From the NCBI GenBank assembly GCA_959347315.1, contig OY365814.1, positions 32,536,387 to 32,600,386 of the forward strand: a stretch of 64,000 bases of DNA, given 5' to 3'. The notes beneath the pieces are model-generated. The model ran no database searches, had not been told where the DNA came from, and saw only the letters and a program-made list of their open reading frames with translations. This document shows, piece after piece, positions 1 to 10,837 of the stretch (positions within the stretch are counted from its first letter, which is position 1; every line of letters starts with the position of its first letter). The translations under genes were made by a program, and so were the position numbers. This DNA comes from Bimastos eiseni (Eukaryota > Annelida > Clitellata > Crassiclitellata > Lumbricidae).

Positions 1-480
1 TAACTCTGGCTATTTTGAGAGGTTAGTTTTGTCATGACCTTTTTGGCGGACGCCATTTGTCGGGGCAGTATGGTCGGGGTCGATTTGTCGTGGAATGTCT
101 TTTGTCTACCTGCGCACTGCTCTACTGTTCTTCGTTTTAAACTAAAGCTTTCAGTCGATACAGTTTGCAAAGTGTTACATCTGAACCAGGAATCCGACTC
201 CCATGGGCGGGAATTGCAAACTGTGTTTCCTGGTGTGAATTTTCTTACAACCTGAGGTTTTATGTGAAAACATAATAATATCTGTTTGTCTGCATAATCC
301 TTTCATCTTCTGTCTCTCGCTGTACATTTCTCTGTCTCTGTAGCTTTCTCTGAATGTCGGTGTGTGTCTTGCTCTCCCTCCATTCCTTCCACATCAACAC
401 TTGCAGTCGTGCTACTCGTTTAACTGCCGTGCCGATCATAGAATGCAGAGAATTGCGTCAAGAAAAATCAGAGGGATAGA

Positions 481-627
481 AAGAGAAAGACGAACAGACA
501 AACAAACAGACAGACAGAGTGAGAGAGAGACAGATAGAGAGACTGAGACAGACAGAGATAGATATATAGACAGAGACAGGGACAGAGAGAAACGGCGACA
601 AAGACAGATACAGATAGAGAGAGAAAG

Positions 628-671
<44 letters not shown>

Positions 672-905
672 AATGAGTGAGTGAGTGAGTAAGTGAGTGA
701 CTATGAGAGCGAGTGAGGGAGTGCGTGAGTGAGTGCGTGAGTGAGTGCGTGAGTGAGTGCGTGAGTGAGTGAGTAAGTGAGTGAGTAAGCGAGTGAGTGA
801 GTGAGTGAGTAAGAGAGCGAATGAGTGAGTGCGTGATAAAACACATGTGAGTGCGTGAGTGAGTGAGTGCGTGAGTGAGTGAGTGAGTGAGTGCGTGAGT
901 GCCCT
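481..905. repeat. GACA/GAGA then GAGT microsatellite block
   Basis: 481-675 is GACA and GAGA purine repeat; 673-900 is GAGT/GCGT with many variants. The long Leu/Ser/Thr-His frames on the minus strand are artefacts of it. Confidence 0.9.
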
Positions 906-1106
906 TGTATCTTAGCTTAAAGGTTGAAACAACAGGTAGCATACGAAGTCTATGCTAACATATCTTTATTACAATTATTATTTACGAGCCAACAGTCATT
1001 GTTTGCCGACTGTTGAGCATAATGACCATGACGTGTGGCGACATCTGTAATTCATGGCCTGTAATAAAACCATATTATATGCGCCATTTCCTTACGTCTA
1101 TTTTAT

Positions 1107-2010
1107 GTGCGCTTGCGTGGGTTTGTTTGTGTAGGTGAATCTATGTCCAAGTGCATCATTTTGTGGGTGTACGCGTGGTTGCAGGTGTGCGTTCGTGTCT
1201 TTGTGTGCGTGTGTATGCGTTTGTGCATCTGTGTTTGTGTTAATGTATTCGTGAGTATGCGTGTGTGTGGGTGTTTTTGGGTTTTTTATGTGCGTATGTA
1301 TCGTCTGTGTGGGCGTGCATGCGTATATGTCTGTTTGCGATTGTGTCCATGTGTGCGTGTGTATGCGTCTGTATCTGTGCGTGGGAGTGTGCGTGATCCT
1401 TTGGTGACGCCATTAATTATTCCTCTGATCTATCATTGGAAATTCGATCGTTGTTTCCATCTTTCTTCTCCTCTTTCATACGCTTCCACCGTATCCTACC
1501 TCCATCCACTCTCTCTATCCATTCCCTGCGTTCGTTTCCTCGCCTTCGACCTACATACTCGTCTTTCCATGTCTCCTCTGTTCTTGTTCATTATCTTCTG
1601 GCTCATCTCCCCCGTGTCATTTGTATTCTTCCGTCTTCTCCACCTACACGCCTCCTCTTCACACTCCTCCTTTATTTATTCTCTTCCTCATCTTTTTATT
1701 CCTCCTCCTGCTCCTACCCGACTGCCTTATTTATTCCACCTTCTCACCTTTCTTTTCCTCCTACTCCTCTCTCTTCGCCTCCTCTTTCATCCCCCCATAC
1801 GCCTCCCCTTCACCCACCTATACGCCTCCTCATCACCCTCTTTCCTAACTTATTTCTCCTCATCTTTCTTTTCCTCCTTCCTTCGCCTCCTCTTTCACCC
1901 TCATCCTTTAACTATTTCTCCCTTTCTTCTTTCTATTCATTCTTTTTATCTTCTCCCTACGTTTTCTCACCCACATCACATCATACTTCCTTTATCCATC
2001 CTCTCTTCTT
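1107..2010. repeat. GT-rich then CT-rich low-complexity tract
   Basis: 1107-1400 is degenerate GTGT/GCGT sequence. 1440-2010 is a pyrimidine-rich strand (CCTCCTCTTC, TTCCTC) with TTTATTATC interruptions. Long frames here encode only Ser/Leu/Phe/Pro and are not genes. Confidence 0.85.
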
Positions 2011-2267
2011 TTCCGTTATGTCTAGCCTCATATTCGTGTCGAACATTTATATGGCGCAGTTTGGATTAAACCACTCAGAGGCGCTCCAGACTCCATCAAT
2101 AGAAATAGGACGGTTCTGAGATATGAGAGGAACGTAGGGTATAATGTCCTGGGAAAAAGGCGTATAAATATATCGAGACGTAGGTCAAGTAGGATACTCG
2201 GTTATTATTAATCCAATGCTTAACGTTGTCCTATGGCAATGCACAAAATCGTATTGTTAATTTGCAA

Positions 2268-2378
2268 TACTAGTTGTAGTATAACGATCTGTGTGATAAC
2301 AAGGATCATAATCGTTGCCCTCCTCCTTTATCCAAGCTTTGGGCTGGCACTGTCAGGGTGCAAACGGTAGTGGCGTTT
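2268..2378 (-). repeat. Family A copy
   Basis: Plus strand AGTATAACGATCTGTGTGAT, then GTTGCCCTCCTCCTTTATCC and GGCTGGCACTGTCAGGGTGC. Well preserved apart from the core, where TTTAACGACA has become TATAACGATC. Confidence 0.75.
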
Positions 2379-2448
2379 CGATTCGTATGGTGTCGCGTCG
2401 TGTCGTTGGGCTACTGTCCCTCCTGTCGTAGACACACGTACGGTATCG

Positions 2449-2920
2449 CGTCAATTGATCCCCCTTCAATTAGTTCCCTAGTCAATTGATCTCAAATCTC
2501 TAGGCTGCGCGTCACAGACTTGTAGCTGATACTGTTAGTAAACAAAAGATTGCAAAATAACATTACAAAATAACAAATTAATGCCCAGGCATCGTATCAC
2601 TCCGCGGTGTAACTGCTAACGGCAGTTCGGAGATTCTTTTATATCTCAGAGCAATGGCTCATTTATCCCATGCATAGACGCATATGCTTAGGACTTCATG
2701 CTGGTAAACAGTACTAAGCATATCATGACTCAATTACGTAAGCCCTTGTACTTTTTTTATAATTTTAACATTTCGTGTTCTTTTACATCGTTCTTTTAAT
2801 ATTTATGAAAAGGTCGCAAGTGGAACATGAATGTTGTATGAACTGGGCTGGGTTCAATAGATTATCAATTGACGAAGGTATCAATTGACTAGGGATCAAC
2901 TGACGGGAGATCAACTGACC
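2449..2920. mobile_element. Inverted-repeat element with subterminal GTCAATTGAT motifs
   Basis: Left end (2449-2492) carries GTCAATTGATC, a middle CCCTAGTCAATTGAT block and spacers. The right end (2864-2920) carries the same blocks in reverse, including ATCAATTGACTAGGG. Arms are about 45-55 bp and diverged, the interior is AT-rich and non-coding. Superfamily not determined. Confidence 0.6.
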
Positions 2921-3254
2921 CGTAAAAATGGTCTTCAAATTACATAAGCGTCGTGAAGACTGTTAAAAGGGTGTCTAAGAAGAAGAGATTTTATCGACGC
3001 CAAATTATTAACTCATGTTACATGGGCGTATTTATAAACCTTGGTATCATCTAGTGACTTTCGGCGCCAGTAATGTTGAAAACTTTCCCTTACTTTAGGC
3101 TTACTTTACTTTTTCTGGATAGCGACTTTAAACCGCGTGGAACCCTTTCTTACGCGATTGAAACATAAGCACGGTTGGACTTAATTTATGTACATTTTGA
3201 CAGACTAAGCTGGACTGGAACTTACGATATCTAATATCACTTGTACAATTGCAG

Positions 3255-3566
3255 ACACTTTATAGGTTACATGCCAGACGATTTGATTCTCTGAAAGTAA
3301 TAAATTGCAATGATATGAATCCTATAGGGCAGAAACTGCTGACACCGTATGATTTGATTTTACAATTAGTCTTTAAAATTCGATTTGAAATAGGCCCAAT
3401 GGTTGTTAGACCATGGGTATATAGGGACATAGAGCATGGGCCCCAATCACGACAACAAAGTCCGTTAACTTTGACGGAATTAATCGTTTATTCCTATCTT
3501 AAGAAGCCATACAAAGATTTTAAGAGTTTGACCAAATTACTAGACTTAGGCCTAGAGCTGAGCTGA
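3255..3566 (+). CDS. Possible terminal exon of an unrecognised plus-strand gene
   Basis: TGTACAATTGCAG is a fair acceptor at 3254. The frame then runs 103 codons to TGA at 3564-3566 with balanced composition in a region otherwise full of stops. Segments such as LYRLHARRFDSLKVINC, DLILQLVFKIRFEIGPMVV and LTLTELIVYSYLKKPYKDF look like folded protein. AATAAA at 3782-3787 could be its poly(A) signal. No upstream exon was found and the family is not recognised. It may be an exon nested in the Kv2 intron or a relic of a transposon protein. Confidence 0.35.
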   Translation, partial: TLYRLHARRFDSLKVINCNDMNPIGQKLLTPYDLILQLVFKIRFEIGPMVVRPWVYRDIEHGPQSRQQSPLTLTELIVYSYLKKPYKDFKSLTKLLDLGLELS

Positions 3567-3919
3567 TGAGTCGTGGATGTCGAAGTTTACAAAAATATTT
3601 TGTGGAATTCATTTTATTATCGCACCACAAAATGCGACCTATATACATGTATGGCGGTATAAATAGCTACACTAGTTTTCCGAGTTAACCTATTCCGTGT
3701 CACTTGCTGTCAGGTTTTAGACTCTCTGATGTCGATTTCTGGACAAATACCTGAAGTTGAAAGGAAGTAACTGTACATAAAAATAAAATATTTACATGAT
3801 TTGGTGCTACGATTTTTTTTAGCATAAACAGAATTTTAACTGATGGATTTTAACATGGTTGATATAGGATATGTATGCCGTAATGTTATTTTGAATAAGA
3901 ACAATAACATTTGGATCCA

Positions 3920-4080
3920 GGGCTTAACGACAGCTTTTGACAACAGAGGCCGTTGCGGTCGACAGAAATTTGGTAGGCATATTACAACACTTACAGCTTA
4001 CAATAACATTTAAATCGCAAATTGCAAATATATAAGATCTATACGATGCGTTTCGAAGGTGTTTTTAATACATTACACGT
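3920..4080 (-). repeat. Family B copy
   Basis: Plus strand CTTAACGACAGCTTTTGACA, ACAGAGGCCGTTGCGGTCGA, GGCATATTACAACACTTACA. The following GTTTCGAAGGTGTTTTTAAT corresponds to the family's AAAGGTGTCTAA segment. Confidence 0.75.
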
Positions 4081-4249
4081 TCGCCTTATTTGTGATTACT
4101 TAAAAGCTTCACAACAATGTGATCTATATACAGGTTCGCAATCATAACTGCAGTTACATTAATTATACATCGTTCATTAGGCTTACTGATTTTTAAGTCG
4201 AATACCGAACCAGTTTAGGTTATCCATTTCACGCATGTAAGTTGTTGGT

Positions 4250-4362
4250 GGTGGTATTGCAGTTTAACGACATTGTGTGATAAAAAAATCATCAACGTTG
4301 CCCTCCTCTTCTCTTATCTAGGCCTGGAACTGGCACTGCCTGATTGCCAGCAGTGGGGAGCC
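4250..4362 (-). repeat. Family A copy
   Basis: Plus strand GCAGTTTAACGACATTGTGT to CTGGCACTGCCTGATTGCCA, with an extra CTCTTCT block in the CCTCC segment. Confidence 0.8.
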
Positions 4363-4892
4363 CTTTGCCTCTTTTATAGAAACTGAATACTGTATGACAG
4401 CTTGAATGGCGTCATATAGTTGTATTGTGCCTGATCACATTGTCAAATAGCTCTCCTATTTAACGATGGACTCTTAACTGCTTAATGATGATAACATCAT
4501 AAAACTCTATAGAAAGGAAATGTGCATAATAGTGGTGCTTCTAGTGATACGTTGCGACAATATGGTGCTAGATTTGGAGATGGTTCAAATAGGAAGTGCT
4601 GGAACCCACAATTGCAAGGTCATATAGCGCAAGACTTTCGGTCAAGGATAGAGTGGGCGTGTAACTCGGGTTGTCGATCTTTTCGTTCTTTCCCGTGAAG
4701 ATCTTCAGGTCCCTCGCTGCCATGCGTCAACACAACTACACTCTCGTGCTTTAGTCTGTCCATTTGACAGAATCTTCCAACTGACATTCGAGTTTTCCCA
4801 TTAAATTCTGCTCATTCCAGTGTTCCTGGGAATGTTAAGACAGTCGTGGTAAGATCCCTAGTACAGCCACATCCGAATGGCTCCTTTGGTGG

Positions 4893-5005
4893 TGGTAATA
4901 GTTGCAGTTTAACGACACTGTGTGGTAGCAACGATCATTGCCGTCTCCTTTATCCAGGCTTGGGACTGGCACTGTCAGAGTGCGAACAGTGTGGGAGTTG
5001 GCTTC
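4893..5005 (-). repeat. Family A copy
   Basis: Plus strand GCAGTTTAACGACACTGTGT, TTATCCAGGCTTGGGACTGG, ending GAACAGTGTGGGAGTT. The GCCCTCC segment is shortened. Confidence 0.82.
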
Positions 5006-5254
5006 TTCAGTATTTCGAAAACGGGCTTTGTAACTGTTCTCGTGTTAGCATGTAGGACCATTGTGCCAAAACATTTCCATAGCGTCTCATAATAAGGAGC
5101 TACAAAATGAGCCACGTACTCGACTATGTCCTCTTTTCTTATAGCCGAACACAATTGTTTTGCACCTAAGGTTCAAGGGAGAGAGGTAGAAGAGACTTAG
5201 TGGCCAATTCACTCTGGCGCTCAATAAATCAAACGAATCATTTTAATCCGACAG

Positions 5255-6080
5255 AGAAGGCAACTCTGAAGGGAGCGTGATAGAGAGACAGACAGACAGA
5301 GAGACAGAGACATACAGAGACAGACAGAGGCAGAGAGAAGGACAAGAAGTGTGAGATTGAGAGAGACAGAGAGACGAAGAGTGAAACAGACAGAGAGAAA
5401 GACAACAAGAGAAGGGGAGAAAGAGAAGTGGAGTGTGAGAGAGACAGGCAGGCAGACAGACGGACAGACAGACAGAGAGAAAGACACATAGAGAGGGACG
5501 AAGGGAGAGGGAAGGAGTACTCAAAATCGACAAAAGAGACAGACAGATTGTGACAGAGTAAGAGAAAGAGACAGACAGAGAGACAGAGATAGAGACAGAG
5601 ACAGAGAACCTGAAAGACACACATGTAGAGAGACACACCCACACGCACACATGCACGCACACACATGGACAGAGACAGGGAAGAGGAAGTACACGTAGAC
5701 AATGATTCGTGGAACCGAAGCTTTATTAGTATTAGCTTCGGGATATACGACATACGTCTCGGATTGGAAAGAGAGCACAAACCCAGCTTAGATTTTACAA
5801 TTCAATTTCCTGCTGTGGTTGAGGACTGAGCTATGTAACCAAAACAATCTTCCATATGTATATATATGTGTATATATATGTATATATATATATGTATATA
5901 TATGCATATATACAATCTTCTTCTTCGTCGTCGTCATCCTCATCTTATTCTTTTGATCGTCATCATTGCCGTCATCATCAGCATCATTATAATCATCAAA
6001 ATTATTATTACTTTTGCTATCAGCACTAATCATCTACTTCATCATCGTCGTCAACAGCATCGTTGCCATCATCATATCAC
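5255..6080. repeat. GACA/GAGA, TA and ATC microsatellites
   Basis: 5280-5690 GACAGAGA purine repeats ending in CACACG; 5855-5915 (TATA)n with TATG variants; 5920-6075 ATC/ATT trinucleotides. No coding. Confidence 0.9.
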
Positions 6081-6870
6081 CATCCCCATAGAGTTCGTTA
6101 TTAGACTGACCATCTCACTCAGCGCTTGTGAATAAGCTGGTGCCCTGCGTATGGCTTTCGAGTGACGCTTTAGAAGTTTTGAGATTACGATTACGATGAC
6201 GATGATCGCAAGAAACTCGATGAAGAAAGACGTCCTGTATCTTCGCAACATTTTCATCCGCTACTATTTGAGCCCCGAGGCCACGCATTGAAATCTTCTT
6301 CTGCATTTGATGAAGCGCCTTTTCTAAATTGGAAAGCACCGCGCTGAGTGCGTCGATAGCCCGACCGATCAATACAGACGCACAGATGCAGACGCAGAGG
6401 CACATACACACACACACACACGAGGACACTGGCAGGATCGGACAATATGACGGAGCGGTGATTACCAGGAGCAATACATCACTGGAGCAAAGCCGTATTT
6501 GCCGCTAGGCCAACAAGGCCCCGGACAAAGGGCGGTGCATTTCAAAGGGCGGCACACTTCAATGGGATGCAAATGTTGGACTTAAGGTTTTTTAAACGTA
6601 AAAATTAAACGGTAGGAAACCAGTGGACTAAGGAAGAAAATGCTTAATAATTGTGTTGTACTGTTATTACTTGCAGTTTAAAATGGTACACTCAATAAGT
6701 TAATAGTTGTTATATATTTTAAGTTTTTAATAGAAGCAGACGGGTAGTGCTGGCTTCTCTTCCTACTGTTAAAATTTGTGGATTTCAATATGCAATTTAA
6801 ATTATGGAAGGGGAGGCATATAGACTTGGCCTGGGGTGGCAATTTTTTAATCCTCTCACGCACTTTAGAT
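6080..6870. other. No gene recognised
   Basis: A (CA)n tract at 6402-6420 and a GCCGCTAGGCCAACAAGGCC segment at 6500-6520 (resembling DNA transposon ends) followed by two CAAAGGGCGG repeats. The rest is AT-rich. Short minus-strand frames at 6115-6474 have no recognisable domain. Confidence 0.4.
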
Positions 6871-6874
6871 GGTG

Positions 6875-7010
6875 GAATTGGCGTTGGATTTATTGATAGA
6901 AATGGTGGTAGAATTGGTGGTAAAAGTGGTGGTAAGAAGGTGGTGGAATTGGTGGAGAAAGTGGTGGAGGAATTGGTAGTGCAGGCGATGGGCGTGGTGG
7001 TTGTAGTGGA
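6875..7010. repeat. GGT-rich trinucleotide tract
   Basis: Degenerate GGTGGTAGAATTGGTGG units. A 163-codon open frame (6778-7269) runs through it with Gly/Val repeats; no domain is recognisable and it is not annotated as a gene. Confidence 0.75.
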
Positions 7011-7959
7011 ATGGGATTGGTTGGGCGTAATCTTTAAATTGCATCAGCGGAAAAGCAACGTTTCTGAATACGAATTAGACGCCTTGGGAAAAAAAACTGG
7101 AGCTCAGAGTCTGCGCAGTCGGGAGCGGAGCCGTTTTCTAGGTCACGGAGTCAGTTTCACCACTCCATTCGCCGTACATTGTGCATTTTATTCGGGCGTT
7201 ATAGAAGCCAAATGCTCTCCATGGCCACAGACTTTGGTCTTGGTTCGTATTTATGAACAAGCCCTCTAGAACGTATGGTTATTTGACCTGTAAGGAACGT
7301 AAGCGTTAGAAGTTGAACGTCCTGAAGCGCATATAGTGTAATGTATGCTTAGTGTAATGTTTGTAATGCAATCAAGCATGGTCATGAGTTGGACTCGCAT
7401 CCGAATTTCACATTTATATAGCTCCTTCACATATAAATTGCAGATTCATGCTTAGACATGTGGAGCAACCAATGTCAACCAATGTCACTGTTGCCCTGCG
7501 GGTCTGATATATTAGTTAAATCTTTCTCTTTGTCTACATTACCAAGACATTACTATCACTAATTATAGAGACAGTTAATGACAAAATCTGGAAACTTTAT
7601 ACATTCAATCACGCATTCATTTACCTTAAAATTCACATAGCACCCTAGGTCTGCTTGAATGTATGTGTGTATCCTTTTATGTATGTAGGTCCATGTATGT
7701 ATTTAGACGCGTGTAGAGGAAGTAATTACCGTTATACAACATACGTGAGTTTGGGTGCGTAAGCAATTTAGTAGGCCATCCTACGATCGATATTGTCACT
7801 GTTCTAGTGGATGTTTTTGCCAATGTGGTTGTTGTTGTTGTTGTTGTTCGGTTGTTCTCGTCAGTGGACAACAGCTGGGAATCGATTTATTCCGTCATAA
7901 ATATTCGTCCTCATTCCTCGGCGAAGACCAAGTCACCGAGTATAGGAGTCCTTTTATAC

Positions 7960-9182
7960 GACGACGAAGAGAGAGAACATACAGGGACAAAGAGAGGGAT
8001 GAACAGACGGACAAACAGAGGAACTGACTGATAGACGGACGGACAGTTTTAAAGAGAGAAGGAAGGACTGACTGATAGACGGACAGACTACTAGACACAC
8101 AGATGAACCTGCAGACAGGCAAGTAGGCAGATAGGTTAGCGTAGCCTATAGTATACGGATAAAGAGACGGACAAATACACATATAAAAGGACAGGCAGAC
8201 AGACGAACAAACAGACAGGCAAACATAATGAGATAGACGGATGAACGGAACAGACAGAAGGACAGAGAGATACGGACGGACGAAGAGACAGAAGGACGTA
8301 GAAACCTCCACTTTATCGATCGCATCGTCAGCGGATCACCGCCACTGGTTGTGAGGCAGATGCTAAATAGAGGATGCGGGTTGGAGTGGGAGGAGGAGAA
8401 GGAGGAGAGGGTTGCAGAGGTTGGCATCTTCGTGCATCTTTGCTGTTTCGTCTTCATTTCATCTGGCTGCTGCGACAGGAGAATGCCACAGTCAACATTA
8501 GGCATCTTACAGCAGGCAGCAGCATAATCTGTCTGCCTGTGTCTTACTGTGTCTCATCGTGTGTTTGTGTCCGTGATGCTGTCGTATGCCTGCATTTATA
8601 CGTGTGTGTATGTGTGTGTGTGTGTTCAATTCTCATTCTTCTCATCTGTCTGTCTATGTCTGTCTGTGAGAGAGACAGAGAGATAGAGAGACAGACAGTG
8701 AGACGGACAGAGACTGGCACACAGACAAACTCAGGCGGATGCAGAGATGGAATCTATATGACAAACATAAAAGAGCAGCTCATTGCTCTGTCTTCAGGCA
8801 GGCTGACACACAGAGGAGAGATACAGAGAGGGAGAAAGAAAGAGAGGCAGAGAGAGAGAGAGAGAGACGTAGAGAGAGAGAGAGAGAGAGAGAGAGTGAG
8901 TGAGGGAGAGGTAGATACAGAGGGAAGACAAACAGAGAGGCAAACATACAGGGACACAGACACAGCAAAACAGACGAAACTGATTGAAGAAAACTAATTC
9001 TGTGTCGTGCTAATACCGAAAAGAGATTAGTTTTGACAGATAGACAGACACACGCACACACACACACACACACACAGAGAGACAAAGACGGACAATAACA
9101 CGACCGACAGATGGCAATCAGAGAAAGAATCTTGTGAGACGTAAAATCCTACAAGAGACGATTTGTTAGTCTTATAACAGGC

Positions 9183-9214
<32 letters not shown>

Positions 9215-9245
9215 GCACAGACAGACAGACGCACAGATGAACGGG
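7960..9245. repeat. GACAGACGGA, GAGA and CACA microsatellite field
   Basis: 7975-8300 irregular GACAGAC/GGACGGAC, 8590-8740 TGTG then GAGA, 8815-8900 (GA)n, 9045-9080 (CA)n, 9178-9225 (GACA)n. Frames here are Ser/Leu/Cys-Val-Cys artefacts. Confidence 0.88.
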
Positions 9246-9282
9246 CAGCACAGCGAAATTTTACTGCGAGGCATAGGATGAG

Positions 9283-9617
9283 AAAGAGGGGTTAAGACAG
9301 AGGGGTTAAGAAAGAGGGGTTAAGAAAGAGGGGTTAAGAAAGAGGGGTTAAGAAAGAGGGGTTAAGAAAGAGGGGTTAAGAAAGAGGGGTTAAGAAAGAG
9401 GGGTTAAGAAAGAGGGGTTAAGAAAGAGGGGTTAAGAAAGAGGGGTTAAGAAAGAGGGGTTAAGAAAGAGGGGTTAAGAAAGAGGGGTTAAGAAAGAGGG
9501 GTTAAGAAAGAGGGGTTAAGAAAGAGGGGTTAAGAAAGAGGGGTTAAGAAAGAGGGGTTAAGAAAGAGGGGTTAAGAAAGAGGGGTTAAGAAAGAGGGGT
9601 TAAGAAAGAGGGGTTGG
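9283..9617 (+). repeat. 14-bp minisatellite, G-run containing
   Basis: About 24 almost identical head-to-tail units of GAGGGGTTAAGAAA. The homogeneity implies recent expansion. Each unit carries a GGGG run, spaced so that four neighbouring units could form a G-quadruplex on this strand. Confidence 0.95.
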
Positions 9618-9839
9618 GGTCTCCTTAACTGTTCGTCCCAAATGACCGGATCATAGAGGTTCCGGCTGAAGCGTAGACGTTGCACACACAAAAACAACGA
9701 TTAAGGACAGGGCGTCACTTCCGCCGCTCCACTTCCGGCTCGGTTCAGAAATGGCGCCATATAAAACACAGAGAGACAATCGAGATGATAGAGAGACTAA
9801 CGGCAGAAGGAGCGAGGGATACACGCAGGCATAATGGAC

Positions 9840-9842
9840 ATT

Positions 9843-9888
<46 letters not shown>

Positions 9889-10345
9889 GGTCTGCCTGAA
9901 TACATATACATGTACTTATACATAATGTAAATACATACACACACATACATGCACACATACATACATACATGAAACGAACGCACAGACAATTAATTAGACA
10001 GCTGATCACCGTCGATCTATTGATCCTGGAAATACAAATGTTCCTTTGGCATTCTATCAATTTCTACGAAGGTCATTACGTTCAGAGAAGTTTTTATTAT
10101 ATGAGTGTGTCTGTGTGTTTGTCTGTATGCATGTCTGTACATATATCTCCGCCTGTTTGTCTATCTCTCTGTTAAAGCTTCTTCTTGTCCGTCTGCATGT
10201 TTTAGCTGCATATCTGTTTGTCCGTCCGTTCGTCTGTCTTCTGTCTCTCTGTCTGTTTCTGTCTGTCCGTCTGTCTGTCTGTCTGTCTGTCCGTCTGTCT
10301 GTCTGCTCATCCGTCTGTCTGTTTGTTTTGTGTCTGCCTTGCCCA
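9840..10345. repeat. GACA, CATA and TGTC microsatellites
   Basis: 9846-9890 (GACA)n, 9925-9970 ACATACAT, 10100-10335 TGTCTGTC with CCGT variants. The two GACA and TGTC tracts are complementary in sequence. Confidence 0.88.
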
Positions 10346-10837
10346 GTCCCTGGAGACATGTCGTGGCAATCGAAATGTAGACGCTATCGTTGTAATGTGT
10401 TGAAGGCCGGTGTAATGATATCTCTTGGTCCACATTGAACCACATCAACCGAGGAATTACTGGCCTCTGTCGTTTGGCCTCAGCACCGATCGATTCTCTT
10501 CGCTTGTCCTCTCCCGTCCCTATCACATGACCGGCGCTGACGTCTTCAGACCCGTGACCTTTGACCTATGCGTCACCTTTTGACCCTTCCGGAAGTCGAA
10601 GACGCAGAACCAAGCAACCGAGTTATTCGAAGCAGGAGACAACCAAGTGCGCTTACGTCTGTCTGGTCGTCTGTGTCTGTGTCTGTGTGTGTCTGTCTTC
10701 TTATCTCTCTACTTGCATGTGTCTGATTGTGTGTTGTCTGCTTGCCTGTCTGCTCTTCTGTGTCTGTCTGTCTGTCTATCTGTTCGCCTGTGATCGTGTC
10801 CGACGTGTGCCCTTCTAGCAAAACTCAGCCACTGTTC

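Noticed and set aside
1107..2119. 320- and 227-codon frames
   Set aside because: They read GT-rich and CT-rich low-complexity DNA; composition is Val/Cys or Ser/Leu/Phe only.
6778..7269. 163-codon frame with Gly/Val repeats
   Set aside because: Driven by a GGT trinucleotide tract; the rest has no domain features.
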